The notes: a model not told the origin generated them from the sequence alone. A DNA stretch of 64,000 nucleotides from an uncultured Limnohabitans sp. (GCA_937928195.1 CALEYZ010000066.1:47160-111159); one strand, 5' to 3'; positions 1 through 8,720 are shown, numbered from the stretch's first letter. Numbers and translations are program-made.

Positions 1-228
1 TGTGGTTCTAAGGCGCTACATGGCACGCAAGCCGTATTGATGCACGGTTCCAACGACGAGGTGTTGTCGATGACGAGTGAGTTGGCGCAAGCACCAGGAC
101 CGTTGGTGACGGTGTCTGCTTTTCAGCCAGGGACGCTGTGCATCCCCTTGGCTCGTTTGGTTCAAGAGCGCAGCATCAGCACGAACACTGCCGCTGCAGG
201 GGGCAATGCCAGTTTGATGACCTTGTAA
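1..228 (+). CDS. putA: PutA C-terminal fragment (bifunctional proline dehydrogenase / glutamate semialdehyde dehydrogenase)
   Basis: The reading frame is open from the first base and stops at 226-228, so only the last 75 codons are in the window. The tail ends with ERSISTNTAAAGGNASLMTL, which is the characteristic end of trifunctional and bifunctional PutA proteins (the VNTAAAGGNASLMT signature that closes the P5C dehydrogenase region). PutA oxidises proline to glutamate at the inner membrane, using FAD and NAD. The call rests on this tail alone; the catalytic domains lie to the left of the window. The family is recognised with good confidence because the tail is distinctive. Confidence 0.8.
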   Translation, partial: CGSKALHGTQAVLMHGSNDEVLSMTSELAQAPGPLVTVSAFQPGTLCIPLARLVQERSISTNTAAAGGNASLMTL

Positions 229-321
229 GTGCATGTCCGCTGCTTGACAGCGCCTGATGGCCTGCTGAACTAAGATGCTATGAAGTTTATTGGCTTCAAC
301 GTTCAAACAGGCTATCTCACT

Positions 322-852
322 ATGACAACAGAACTCGCAACTTGGTTGGCCGATGAAGCCATCGTGAAAGCCAACATGGCATCTGGCCCCGGTGAAGGGA
401 TTGCCAGTCGCGATCAAATTGCAGGATTGACTGGCTTGGAAATGATGCAATCACTGTTGAATGGAAAATTGCCTTCGGTGCCGATTGCAAATACGCTGGA
501 CTTTTGCTTGATTCACTTGGATGACGGGAAGACCATTTTTCAAGGTACACCCAAGTCCGCACACCTGAACCCTTTGGGCACCATCCATGGGGGTTGGATT
601 TCGACCTTGCTTGACTCTGCCTTGGGTTGTGCTGTGCACACCAAAATGCCCGTTGGGCGTGCCTACACCACGGCTGAGTTGAGCGTCAACATGGTGCGTG
701 CCTTAACGCCAAAAGTAGAACGTGTCCGTGCGATTGCGGAGGTGCTGCACTGCGGAAGACAGCTCGCAACAGCCCATGCCAAACTGGTCGGACCCGATGG
801 CACTTTGTATGCGCACGCCACCACCACATGTCTGGTATTTGAAATGAAGTAA
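322..852 (+). CDS. PaaI-family hotdog-fold thioesterase
   Basis: The 176-residue protein carries the hotdog-fold thioesterase signature: N-P-L-G-T-I-H-G-G-W followed by a long helix with an Asp (TLLDSALG), near residues 92-110. Such enzymes hydrolyse acyl-CoA or aryl-CoA thioesters in the cytoplasm, and the substrate cannot be read from the sequence. I prefer the ATG at 322, where the conserved part begins soon after; an in-frame ATG at 280 would add 14 residues without family character. Neither start has a strong ribosome-binding site. The gene lies between putA and a TauD-like oxygenase on the same strand. Confidence 0.75.
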   Translation: MTTELATWLADEAIVKANMASGPGEGIASRDQIAGLTGLEMMQSLLNGKLPSVPIANTLDFCLIHLDDGKTIFQGTPKSAHLNPLGTIHGGWISTLLDSALGCAVHTKMPVGRAYTTAELSVNMVRALTPKVERVRAIAEVLHCGRQLATAHAKLVGPDGTLYAHATTTCLVFEMK

Positions 853-893
853 GCAAGTTTTACCCTGCCGAATTGAATTTGGAGAACTGAGCC

Positions 894-1877
894 ATGAGCA
901 TTATTTTGAAACAGCCTGTCACAGGCCCAGCCGCCTGGACGGGCAAGGCCATTCAAAACGACACCACCTGGATTGAGCATCTCCAAGCGGCTGACATCCA
1001 AGCGCTGGACCAAGCCTTGGCCGCACTCAAAGCCAAAGGTCTTGCCTTCCCCAACTTCCGGCAGGAAGACTTCCCGATCGGCTCGGCACTGGTGACTCGA
1101 CTGGCAGCGCTTTCTGAAGAGTTAGAAAACGGTCGAGGCTTTTCGCTCTGGCGCGGCCTGCCTGTGCATCGCTACAGCGAAGAAGAATTGAAGGCGGTGT
1201 ATTACGGCATTGGCTTGCACCTGGGCATGCCCGTGTGTCAAAACCCCCGTGGTGATTTGCTGGGTGAAGTTGCCGCCGTTGGCGACCCCAAAGACATCCG
1301 CACCCGGGTGTACCAAACCAATTTGTATTTGCCTTACCACTCTGATCCATCGGATGTGGTGGGCTTGCTGTGTGTGCGCAAAGCCAAACAGGGAGGCGTT
1401 AGCAGTTTGGTCAGCGTGGCGCGCATCTACAACGAAATTTTAGAAAAGCATCCTGAGTACTTGGGCTTGTTCTACCGAATGTTTTACTTCGAGCATTTGT
1501 GTGAACCCGAGCCCAGCCTGTCGCCTATCTTCAGTTATCACAAAGGCAAACTGAGTTGCCGTTATTTGCGCCAGTATTTGGAGCTGGGCTGTGACATCAA
1601 AGGTGTGCCCTTGTCCAAGGTAGAAATGGAAGCACTGGATTGTTTTGACCGCATCATGCACTCACCAGAAATTCGCGTGGACATGTTGATGGAGCCTGGC
1701 GATCTTCAGTTTGCCAACAACTATGCCGTGCTGCATTCACGCACCGAGTTTGAGGACCATGACGATGTGGCCGTGCGCCGTCGCATGCTGCGCTTGTGGT
1801 TGAAGATGCCCAATGCGCGAGAACTGGCGCCAGAGTTTCCGGGGCGCAATGGGTTTCCATTACCGACGGATTTTTGA
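894..1877 (+). CDS. TauD/TfdA-family Fe(II)/2-oxoglutarate-dependent oxygenase
   Basis: The 327-residue protein shows the iron-binding facial triad of the TauD/TfdA family: H-x-D in YLPYHSDPSDVVG (around residue 150) and a distal His in NYAVLHSRTEF (around residue 281), followed by an Arg-rich RRRMLRLWLK segment where family members bind 2-oxoglutarate. Family members hydroxylate small organic substrates with O2, and the substrate here is not evident. A GGAG motif 9 bases ahead of the ATG (881-884) supports the start. It precedes an M20 amidohydrolase on the same strand, so the two may act on one amide-containing compound, but that is inference. Confidence 0.8.
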   Translation: MSIILKQPVTGPAAWTGKAIQNDTTWIEHLQAADIQALDQALAALKAKGLAFPNFRQEDFPIGSALVTRLAALSEELENGRGFSLWRGLPVHRYSEEELKAVYYGIGLHLGMPVCQNPRGDLLGEVAAVGDPKDIRTRVYQTNLYLPYHSDPSDVVGLLCVRKAKQGGVSSLVSVARIYNEILEKHPEYLGLFYRMFYFEHLCEPEPSLSPIFSYHKGKLSCRYLRQYLELGCDIKGVPLSKVEMEALDCFDRIMHSPEIRVDMLMEPGDLQFANNYAVLHSRTEFEDHDDVAVRRRMLRLWLKMPNARELAPEFPGRNGFPLPTDF

Positions 1878-1951
1878 ATTTCTTTCCGCAATAATGTGCC
1901 GATTGCACTTCTGAAGTCTTCAGGAGAGTCTGAAACACATTGAGGATTGTC

Positions 1952-3169
1952 ATGAACGCCCCTGTTGAACCTATAAAATTTGCCTTCTCTCAAAACATCT
2001 TGCCAGCCATCCAAGACATGGCCAAAGAGATGGTGGAGGTGCGTCACCAAATTCATGCCCACCCCGAACTGGCATTTGAAGAACACGCCACCAGCGACAT
2101 GGTGGCGGCTCGCCTGAAAGAGTGGGGCTATGAAGTGCACCGAGGCTTGGCCGGCACTGGCGTGGTGGGCACCCTCAAGCGGGGTACCGGCAAGATGCGT
2201 TTGGGCATTCGCGCCGACATGGACGCGCTCCCAATTCAAGAGACCACAGGTTTGCCTTATTCCAGTCAATTGCCCGGAAAAATGCACGCTTGTGGCCACG
2301 ATGGCCACACCGCCATTTTGTTGGCTGCCGCACGCAGCATTGCGCAAGACCCGCAATTTGATGGCACTTTGAATTTGATTTTCCAGCCCGCCGAAGAAGG
2401 TTTGGGCGGCGGTCGTGTGATGGTTGAGCAAGGCTTGTTCAAACTGTTTCCATGCGATGCCATCTTCGCATTGCACAACATGCCTGGCATGCCTGAAGGG
2501 CAGTTTGGTTTTCGGGCGGGCGCCTTCATGCCATCGTCTGACACTGTGAACATCACAGTCCGAGGCAAAGGTGGCCATGGTTCTGCGCCGCATTTGTCAG
2601 CCGATCCTGTGGTGGCCGCAGCTCACATCGTGGTGGCCTTGCAAACGGTGGTCTCTCGCAATGTGGACCCACGTGAAATGGCTGTCATTTCTGTGGGTGC
2701 CATTCATGGCGGTGAAGCTGCCAACGTCATTCCTCAAAATGTCACCATGCGCTTGACGGTGCGCGCTTTCAATCCGGAAATTCGCGTCATGCTCAAACAG
2801 CGCATTACCGATTTGGTTCAATCGCAAGCGCAGACCATGGGCGTGCAGGCCGATGTGGATTACGACTGGCGCTATCCCTCACTCATCAACGACGAAGCCA
2901 GCACGGCCTTTGCCAAGCAAGTGGCCTTGGACTGGTTGGGTGACAAGGGTGTCATGCCCAACTTGGCACCCTTAACAGGCAGCGAAGACTTTTCCTTCAT
3001 GCTGCAAGAGTGCCCAGGCTGCTACCTCATTGTGGGCAATGGCCAAGGTGAACATCACCACACAGGTGGTTGCATGGTGCACAACCCAGGCTATGACTTC
3101 AATGACGCCATCTTGCCGATTGCTGCCAGCTATTGGGTGAAATTGGTGAGCGCTTATTTGAAGGCTTAA
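1952..3169 (+). CDS. M20-family amidohydrolase (hippurate hydrolase-like)
   Basis: A cytoplasmic zinc peptidase-fold amidohydrolase of 405 residues. Metal-site motifs are visible: RADMDALP, MHACGHDGHTA, QPAEEG, and LTGSEDF near the C-terminus. The family cleaves N-acyl amino acids such as hippurate or indole-3-acetyl amino acids. The ATG at 1952 is preceded at a spacing of 6 by GAGG (1942-1945), which favours it over the upstream TTG at 1940. It is a clear paralogue of the amidohydrolase at 29106-30281, sharing long motif blocks. A minus-strand terminator hairpin follows within 50 bases. Confidence 0.85.
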   Translation: MNAPVEPIKFAFSQNILPAIQDMAKEMVEVRHQIHAHPELAFEEHATSDMVAARLKEWGYEVHRGLAGTGVVGTLKRGTGKMRLGIRADMDALPIQETTGLPYSSQLPGKMHACGHDGHTAILLAAARSIAQDPQFDGTLNLIFQPAEEGLGGGRVMVEQGLFKLFPCDAIFALHNMPGMPEGQFGFRAGAFMPSSDTVNITVRGKGGHGSAPHLSADPVVAAAHIVVALQTVVSRNVDPREMAVISVGAIHGGEAANVIPQNVTMRLTVRAFNPEIRVMLKQRITDLVQSQAQTMGVQADVDYDWRYPSLINDEASTAFAKQVALDWLGDKGVMPNLAPLTGSEDFSFMLQECPGCYLIVGNGQGEHHHTGGCMVHNPGYDFNDAILPIAASYWVKLVSAYLKA

Positions 3170-3188
3170 ATCAAAAGATGGATAGCCC

Positions 3189-3219
3189 AAAAAAATGGCC
3201 ACTCGGTTGAGTGGCCATT
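3189..3219 (-). terminator. Rho-independent terminator for the TRAP binding-protein gene
   Basis: An 11-bp perfect stem (AATGGCCACTC / GAGTGGCCATT, 3194-3219) has a 4-base loop. On the minus strand it is followed by seven U residues (A-run 3189-3195 on the plus strand). It lies 35 bases past the stop of the minus-strand dctP gene. There is no T-run on the plus-strand side, so it mainly serves the minus strand. Confidence 0.85.
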
Positions 3220-3254
3220 GGATGAGTCTAATTTGAAGACTCAGTTCACTTGCC

Positions 3255-4271
3255 TCACTTGGCTTTGCGTGCCTTGTCAACGGCTGCGTACATCTCGCCA
3301 ACAATCGGACCCAGCTCCGCGGTGTATTTCTCAATCACAGGCTTGGAGCGCTCGCGTAATTTGTCGATTTCTGCGGGAGACAGTTCAAACACCGTCATGC
3401 CTTTTTTCTTGATCTCTGCCAATGTTTTGGCGGCTTCGTCACGCGCCACTTTGCGCTGGTAAATGGCGGTTTCTTGGGCGCTTTCACGCATCAGTTTTTG
3501 CTCAACGGGTGTCAACTTGTCCCAGAATTTTTTGCTCACAATCACCGCTTGCGGTGTGTACATGTGGTTGGTGATGGTGAGGTACTTTGACACTTCTTCG
3601 TACTTGCCATCCAAGATGTTCAGCAATGGATTGGTCATGCCATCAATCGCACCTTGCTCCAAGGCTGTGTAGGTTTCAGTGAAGGGCATTGGCACGGGGG
3701 ACGCGCCCAATGACTTCATGAAGTCCACGTAGATGGGCGTTGGGATGACGCGCATTTTGATGCCTTTGAAATCATCCGCCTTGGCGATGGGTTTTTTGCC
3801 TGTGTGAACTTGGCGGTAGCCAAGGTCCCAATACGCCAAACCAATCAGACCCTTTTCTTGCAACTTGTCCAGCAATTTCTGACCCACAGCACTGTCAGAC
3901 ACTGCATCTGCTTCGCGCGTGTTGTTGAACAAAAATGGGAAGTCGAAAATGGCCATTTCTTTTGCAACACCGGCCAACAAGCTGGCATTCATCACCGTCA
4001 TTTCAACGGTGCCACCTTGCATGGCCGAGACGGTTTGCAAATCTGGACCCAAGGCGCCACCAGGGAAGGCTTGAACTTTGAACTTGCCGCCGGTTTTCTT
4101 GGCCATCAATTCAGCAAACTTTTCAACACCCAAAACTTGGGGGTGACCTTTGTTGCTGGCAGAGGGGAATTTGACGGTACGAGCTTCAAATTCTTGAGCA
4201 GATGTCATACCTGCAAATCCCAGTGTGGCGGCAAGAACCGTGAGTGACAAGGTGCGGCGCAAAGCGTTCAT
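3255..4271 (-). CDS. dctP: TRAP transporter periplasmic solute-binding protein, DctP family
   Basis: The 338-residue protein begins with a Sec signal peptide (Arg-rich start, hydrophobic core, cleavage near TSAQE at about residue 25). It then shows the DctP fold: FPGGALG, FPFLF, GIKMRVIPTPI and the P-x-P-F-T-E-T-Y-T-A-L-E-Q-G-A-I-D-G hallmark near residues 200-217. It would bind a carboxylate in the periplasm and deliver it to a DctQ/DctM permease. No permease gene adjoins it, so it is an orphan here. It is divergent from an IclR regulator whose promoter carries paired palindromes, which makes that regulator its likely controller. Confidence 0.9.
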   Translation of the reverse strand: MNALRRTLSLTVLAATLGFAGMTSAQEFEARTVKFPSASNKGHPQVLGVEKFAELMAKKTGGKFKVQAFPGGALGPDLQTVSAMQGGTVEMTVMNASLLAGVAKEMAIFDFPFLFNNTREADAVSDSAVGQKLLDKLQEKGLIGLAYWDLGYRQVHTGKKPIAKADDFKGIKMRVIPTPIYVDFMKSLGASPVPMPFTETYTALEQGAIDGMTNPLLNILDGKYEEVSKYLTITNHMYTPQAVIVSKKFWDKLTPVEQKLMRESAQETAIYQRKVARDEAAKTLAEIKKKGMTVFELSPAEIDKLRERSKPVIEKYTAELGPIVGEMYAAVDKARKAK

Positions 4272-4350
4272 GTGGTGTCTCCAATGTGGTTTGAACTGGG
4301 GTGAACTTTAGTGATCTCCCAAGATGCTGGCAATGGCCATCATGCTTGAA

Positions 4351-4390
4351 TTGACCGAATAGCGGATAAACTTGTCCGAAAGGCGGATAA
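4351..4390. promoter_or_regulatory. Two tandem IclR-type operator palindromes
   Basis: Two 19-bp elements of the form TTG(A/T)CCG-N5-CGGATAA lie at 4351-4369 and 4372-4390, exactly 21 bp apart and so on the same face of the helix. They end five bases before the ATG of the IclR gene at 4395 and face the divergent dctP gene. The spacing and position suggest autoregulation and control of dctP. The binding protein is inferred from adjacency. Confidence 0.6.
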
Positions 4391-4394
4391 AACT

Positions 4395-5204
4395 ATGGTT
4401 TCTACCAATGCTTCAGCGCTGGTCTCTAAATCAGCGGCCAGTGATTTTCCCATTGACTCACGCGACTTGATCTCCGGGGTCGGGCGCGTGTTGTCTGTGA
4501 TCGAAGCCTTCAACGACGAGTATGGGCGCATGTCCGTGACGCAGGTGGCCGAGCGCACAGGCATTCCGCGCACAGCGGCCAGACGTTATTTGCTCAATCT
4601 GTGTCATTTTGGGTATGCCGATACCGACGGCAAGTACTACTGGTTGACGCCGCGTGTGCTGCGATTGGGTCAGAGTTATTTGGATGGCGCGCGCTTGCCG
4701 CGTTTGGTTCAACCCTTCATTCAAAGGCTGGCGATGTCTTTGGGTGAAACCGTCAATGTGTCTGTGCTCGATGGCCATGAATTGGTTTATGTGGCGCGCA
4801 GCAACAGTCCACGTGTGGTGTCCATTGGTTTTTATGCGGGTGCGCGTGTGCCCGCCCACGTGGTCGGACCAGGCCCGGCAATTTTGTCGACACTCAGCGA
4901 TGCGCAACTGAAGGTGTGGATTGATTCGCACGAGTTCACCACCTTCAACGCGAACGCCGTCCTCACGCCCAAAAAGTTTGAGCGCTTGGTTTTGGCAGCT
5001 CGAAAAAACAGTTATTGCATTTCGGTTGGCAATCTAGACCAAGGACTTTGTGGCGTGGCCGTGCCACTGAGGGATCGACACGGTGAATGCAAAGCGGCCT
5101 TGAGCATGACGCTTCAATCGTCGATTTGGAGTGAAGAAGCAATCATTGAGAAATTGCTGCCGTCGATTGTTGAGACGGCGCAAGTACTGCGGTCGGTGAT
5201 TTGA
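4395..5204 (+). CDS. IclR-family transcriptional regulator (PcaR/PobR-like)
   Basis: The protein has 269 residues. A winged helix-turn-helix occupies about residues 25-90 (SVTQVAERTGIPRTAARRYL), followed by the IclR effector-binding domain with the ARVPAHVVGPGPAILS block (about residues 150-165) and the NLDQGLCGVAVPL block (about 215-227). PcaR/PobR-type members respond to aromatic-catabolism intermediates. Two matched palindromes immediately upstream (4351-4390) are its probable operators. It is divergent from the TRAP binding-protein gene, a common regulator-target arrangement. The ligand is unknown. Confidence 0.85.
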   Translation: MVSTNASALVSKSAASDFPIDSRDLISGVGRVLSVIEAFNDEYGRMSVTQVAERTGIPRTAARRYLLNLCHFGYADTDGKYYWLTPRVLRLGQSYLDGARLPRLVQPFIQRLAMSLGETVNVSVLDGHELVYVARSNSPRVVSIGFYAGARVPAHVVGPGPAILSTLSDAQLKVWIDSHEFTTFNANAVLTPKKFERLVLAARKNSYCISVGNLDQGLCGVAVPLRDRHGECKAALSMTLQSSIWSEEAIIEKLLPSIVETAQVLRSVI

Positions 5205-5221
5205 TCCAACAGATGAGGATT

Positions 5222-5989
5222 TCAAGGATGCCAAGTAGAAATCACCTTAGGCGTCTCTTGCGACGCCGATCCAGCCAGTGCATACGACAACTGGTTGGCC
5301 GCATTCATCACAGTCTTTGCGTGGACTTGCAGCTTGCTTTTACTCAAGCGTGCTGTCGGACCAGAAATGCACATCGAGCCCAACAGTCGCCAGTTCAATC
5401 CAAACACTGGCGCTGCCACGCTGGAAACCTCTGGATCTCTTTCCCCCATGGACATGTGATAACCCCGACGACGAATCGTTTCGTATTCGTCACCACCGAT
5501 GCCAGAGAACGCCAAGATCACTTTCCCCGGGGCGCCTAAGTTCAATGGCAATCGCATGCCAATGCGCACGTGGTGGCGAACCGATTGCGGACCTTCGATG
5601 CGAGAAATGCATGAGCGAACATCGCCTTCTCGCACATAAAACGATGCGCTCTCTTTGGTTTCAGCAGACAGCTGGCGCAGTGTGGGCTCCACCACGTCGT
5701 TGATGTCAAAACCGGCTTGGTAGCGTGCACCTAGCCAACCCGCAGCTGCACCCAAGCGCCACGTGCCTTCCTCCTTTTGCACCATGTAGCCTGACAGGGC
5801 CAGCGTGCGCGCCAGTCGCAAAACGGTGGTGTTGTGTAGGCCTGTTCGTCGGCTGAGTTCGGCCAGCGACAGGTGTTGGTCGCCAATTTCAAAGACCTCC
5901 AGAATTTGCAAAGCTCGTTTCACAGCGATCACGCCGCCGTCGCTTTGGGGTTCATCTGCCGTGGGTGTCGCGTTGGGTTTTCGTGCCAT
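5222..5989 (-). CDS. IclR-family transcriptional regulator, probable controller of the catabolic cluster
   Basis: A 255-residue protein from the ATG at 5989; an upstream in-frame extension to 6160 runs into the divergent gene and lacks family character. The DNA-binding wing is at about residues 20-80 (LSLAELSRRTGLHNTTVLRLARTLALSGY), and the effector domain follows with VRIGMRLPLNLGAPGKVILAF. It is convergent with the other IclR gene and divergent from the nine-gene cluster that starts at 6082, with a short palindrome (5998-6012) between them. I infer it controls that cluster. The effector is unknown. Confidence 0.85.
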   Translation of the reverse strand: MARKPNATPTADEPQSDGGVIAVKRALQILEVFEIGDQHLSLAELSRRTGLHNTTVLRLARTLALSGYMVQKEEGTWRLGAAAGWLGARYQAGFDINDVVEPTLRQLSAETKESASFYVREGDVRSCISRIEGPQSVRHHVRIGMRLPLNLGAPGKVILAFSGIGGDEYETIRRRGYHMSMGERDPEVSSVAAPVFGLNWRLLGSMCISGPTARLSKSKLQVHAKTVMNAANQLSYALAGSASQETPKVISTWHP

Positions 5990-5997
5990 GAAACATC

Positions 5998-6012
5998 TTT
6001 CACTGTGTGAAA
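5998..6012. promoter_or_regulatory. Palindrome in the divergent iclR / catabolic-cluster promoter
   Basis: TTTCAC-TGT-GTGAAA is a perfect 6+3+6 palindrome nine bases ahead of the iclR start codon and 70 bases ahead of the first catabolic gene. Its location suits autoregulation plus control of the divergent cluster. It differs from the TTGWCCG/CGGATAA sites of the neighbouring IclR gene, consistent with two regulators of separate specificity. Confidence 0.4.
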
Positions 6013-6081
6013 CACCATTGTATTGAATGAAAGATGAATGAACAATCCGTCTCAAACAATTCTTCCCTTTTGGAGACAAAC

Positions 6082-7077
6082 ATGACTCACTCAGTGCAGG
6101 CGCGTCGCTTCGTGACGCAGGGTACGTTGGCAACTCTTTTGCTCGGTACCACACTGACATTCAACGCTCTGGCGCAAAACTGGCCGGCCAAGCCCATTCG
6201 TGTGGTGGTGCCCTTTCCGGCAGGTGGTGGCACTGATTTGATTGCACGTGAAGTGGGCAACAAAGTGGTCACCAACACCAAATGGACGTTCATTTACGAC
6301 AACAAGCCTGGCTCTGGCGGCAACATTGGCGTGGATGCCATTGCCAAGGCCGCGCCCGATGGTTTGAATTTGGTCATTGGCCAAACCAGCAACTTGGCCA
6401 TCAATCCCAGCCTCTACAGCAAGCTGCCCTATGACCCTTCAAAAGACCTGACGCCCATCGTCAACATCGGCAGTTCACCCGTGGTCTTTGTGGTGGCAAC
6501 CAATTCGCCGTACAAAACATTTGGCGAATTGTTGGCCGCCGCAAAAGCCCAGCCCGATGCCATCAATTACGCAAGCTCCGGCAGCGGTACGGTGGCGCAT
6601 TTGGCCACTGAGCTGATGCAGAAAGAAGCGGGCGTTCGCATGACGCACATTCCCTACAAAGGCGCGGCCCAGGGCTTGACCGATGTGATCGGTGGCAATG
6701 TGCAGGTGTACGTCTCTTCTGTGCCCACCCTGATTGGCCATATCAAGAGCGGCAAGCTCAGAGCATTGGCTGTGACATCTGCCAAACGGACAGACGATTT
6801 GCCCAATGTCCCCACGGTGGCCGAGTCTGGTTTGAAGGGTTTTGAGGCAACCACTTGGTTTGGATTGCTAGGCCCTGCCAAGCTGCCGACAGAGGTGGTT
6901 TCAGCCGTGAATGCAGAAGTGAACAAAGCCTTGCGCGCAGAAGACTTGCGCAAAAAACTGGGTGACCAAGGCTTGGACATCACAGGTGGAACGCCTGAGC
7001 AATTTGCCAAGCTGATGCGGGATGACCTCGTCAAATGGGGCAAGGTTGTCAAAGAATCTGGCGCCCGCGCTGACTGA
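6082..7077 (+). CDS. TTT-family (Bug) periplasmic substrate-binding protein, first of cluster
   Basis: The protein has 331 residues with a Sec signal peptide cleaved near NALAQN (about residue 32). Bug-family blocks are evident: WPAKPIRVVVPFPAGGGTDLIAR, GSGGNIGVDAIAKAAPDG and HIPYKGAAQGLTDVIGG. Bug proteins bind carboxylates and deliver them to TctA/TctB permeases, but no tctA or tctB is near. The ATG at 6082 has GGAGA at 6072-6076; the upstream ATG at 6034 is a poorer choice. It is the first gene of a run of nine on the plus strand and stops 24 bases before the aldolase-like gene. Confidence 0.9.
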   Translation: MTHSVQARRFVTQGTLATLLLGTTLTFNALAQNWPAKPIRVVVPFPAGGGTDLIAREVGNKVVTNTKWTFIYDNKPGSGGNIGVDAIAKAAPDGLNLVIGQTSNLAINPSLYSKLPYDPSKDLTPIVNIGSSPVVFVVATNSPYKTFGELLAAAKAQPDAINYASSGSGTVAHLATELMQKEAGVRMTHIPYKGAAQGLTDVIGGNVQVYVSSVPTLIGHIKSGKLRALAVTSAKRTDDLPNVPTVAESGLKGFEATTWFGLLGPAKLPTEVVSAVNAEVNKALRAEDLRKKLGDQGLDITGGTPEQFAKLMRDDLVKWGKVVKESGARAD

Positions 7078-7101
7078 TTAATTTTTTTACTGGGAATATT
7101 G

Positions 7102-7782
7102 ATGAGCCAAGATATTGTTAAAAATTTTGAACGTGTGTCTGCCGACTTGGTGCAAAAAGCATCTGTCCATCAAGCGGCAATTTTTGCCGATGTGGCGGGC
7201 CGACGTGGTGTGATGCACGGCCGCATCAGTGCGCTGCGTCCTCACATGAAAGTGGCCGGCCCTGCACTGACGGTGGAAGTTCGCCCCGGCGACAACCTCA
7301 TGATCCATGCCGCCATTGCCATGGCCAAGCCTGGCGATGTGTTGGTGATTGATGGCAAGGCAGATCAAACTGCCGCGTTGATGGGCACCATCATGATGAC
7401 GGCCTGCAAACAATTGGGCATTGCTGGTGTGATTGTGGATGCTGCAGTGCGTGACAGTCTGGAAATTGAAGAGATGGATTTCCCAGTATTTTCTGTGGGC
7501 ACCAATCCCAATGGCCCCACCAAAAACATCGGTGGCCGCATTGGTCATCCCATTTCTTGTGGTGGCGTGTCTGTCAATCCCGGCGACTTTGTGCTGGCCG
7601 ATGCCGATGGCATTGTGGTGGTTGAGCGCGAAAAGTTGCCTGGCTTGTTGCCCTTGGCTGACAAAAAAGTGGTGGACGAGGCCAAACGCATTGCGCAAAT
7701 CAAGGAAGGCAATACCAGCGCGTCTTGGTTGCTGTCATCTCTGGTGGCAGCGGGTGTGTTGAAAGAAGGCGAAACGCTGTGA
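7102..7782 (+). CDS. RraA-like aldolase (HMG/CHA aldolase family)
   Basis: The 226-residue protein belongs to the RraA / 4-hydroxy-4-methyl-2-oxoglutarate aldolase family: PGDNLMIHAAIAMAKPGDVLVIDG, then GTIMMTACKQLG, GVIVDAAVRDS with the conserved Arg-Asp pair, and PGDFVLADADGIVVV. Catalytic members cleave hydroxy-oxo dicarboxylates to pyruvate or decarboxylate oxaloacetate with a divalent metal; true RraA proteins instead bind RNase E. The catabolic setting favours an enzyme. Its stop overlaps the GTG start of the next gene, showing translational coupling to a hydroxyacid dehydrogenase. The substrate is not determined. Confidence 0.8.
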   Translation: MSQDIVKNFERVSADLVQKASVHQAAIFADVAGRRGVMHGRISALRPHMKVAGPALTVEVRPGDNLMIHAAIAMAKPGDVLVIDGKADQTAALMGTIMMTACKQLGIAGVIVDAAVRDSLEIEEMDFPVFSVGTNPNGPTKNIGGRIGHPISCGGVSVNPGDFVLADADGIVVVEREKLPGLLPLADKKVVDEAKRIAQIKEGNTSASWLLSSLVAAGVLKEGETL

Positions 7783-8720
7783 GTACACGTCCCGTTGTCA
7801 TCGTGACAGGTGCAGATTTGGCATCGCAAGCTTTGGCGTTGCTGACTGATTTTGAAATTGTCTATGCAGGCAAAACCCCGCAGACGTCAGACATGGTCGC
7901 TTTGTGCCAGCGTCACAATCCTGTGGCCATCATTGTTCGTTACGGCAGTGTGGGGGCTGAAGTGATGGACGCGGCTCCTGCTTTGCGAGTCATCTCAAAG
8001 CACGGCAGTGGCACCGACACCATCGACAAAGAAGCCGCCAAAGCGCGCGGCATTGAAGTCTGCGCTGCAGTGGGTGCCAATGCCGCTGCTGTGGCAGAAC
8101 AAGCCATGGCTTTGCTGATGGCCTGTGCCAAATCTGTTGTGCATTTGAACGATCGCATGCACGCGGGATTTTGGGACAAAGCAACGCACAAAAGTGTTGA
8201 ACTGCATGGCCGCACTATCGGCCTGGTCGGTTTGGGTGCCATTGGCCAACGCTTTGCCAAAATGTGCGATGCCATGGGCATGAAAGTTTTAGGTGTTGAC
8301 CCCTTCGCCAAAAACTTGCCCGATTACATCCAAGCCGTTGACTTTGAAACTCTGTGGCGAGAGTCCGATGCCATCTCATTGCATTGCCCGCTCACGCCAG
8401 AAAACCGGCAATTGATCAATGCCCAAACTTTGGCCGCTTGCAAGCCTGGTGTGATGCTGGTCAACACAGCACGCGGTGGCTTGGTGGATGAACCCGCCTT
8501 GTTGGCGGCGGTACAAAGTGGCCATGTGTTTGCCGCAGGTCTAGACAGCTTCGCTGTAGAGCCGATGACAGCACCTCACATCTTTCATGGTGTGCCACAA
8601 ATCTTTTTAAGCCCTCACATTGGCGGTGTCACCAGCGATGCCTACATCAACATGGGTGTAGGCGCAGCCAAAAATGTGCTCGCAGTGTTGGGCAAAGCTT
8701 CTCAAGCGGTTTCTGCATAA
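7779..8720 (+). CDS. NAD-dependent D-2-hydroxyacid dehydrogenase
   Basis: The protein has 313 residues when started at the GTG that overlaps the previous stop (GTGA), with GAAAGAAGG just upstream. The Rossmann motif GLVGLGAIGQRFAK lies near residues 143-156. The catalytic trio is visible as NTARGG (Arg), FAVEP (Glu) and LSPHIGG (His). It resembles SerA and sulfolactate-dehydrogenase-like enzymes that reversibly oxidise 2-hydroxyacids to 2-oxoacids. Coupling to the RraA-like aldolase suggests that the 2-oxo product is the aldolase substrate, which is inference. Confidence 0.85.
   Translation: MSTRPVVIVTGADLASQALALLTDFEIVYAGKTPQTSDMVALCQRHNPVAIIVRYGSVGAEVMDAAPALRVISKHGSGTDTIDKEAAKARGIEVCAAVGANAAAVAEQAMALLMACAKSVVHLNDRMHAGFWDKATHKSVELHGRTIGLVGLGAIGQRFAKMCDAMGMKVLGVDPFAKNLPDYIQAVDFETLWRESDAISLHCPLTPENRQLINAQTLAACKPGVMLVNTARGGLVDEPALLAAVQSGHVFAAGLDSFAVEPMTAPHIFHGVPQIFLSPHIGGVTSDAYINMGVGAAKNVLAVLGKASQAVSA

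Noticed and set aside
1721..2593. A 290-codon antisense frame across the TauD-like and amidohydrolase genes
   Set aside because: It spans two well-supported genes and their gap, and its product is not recognisable.
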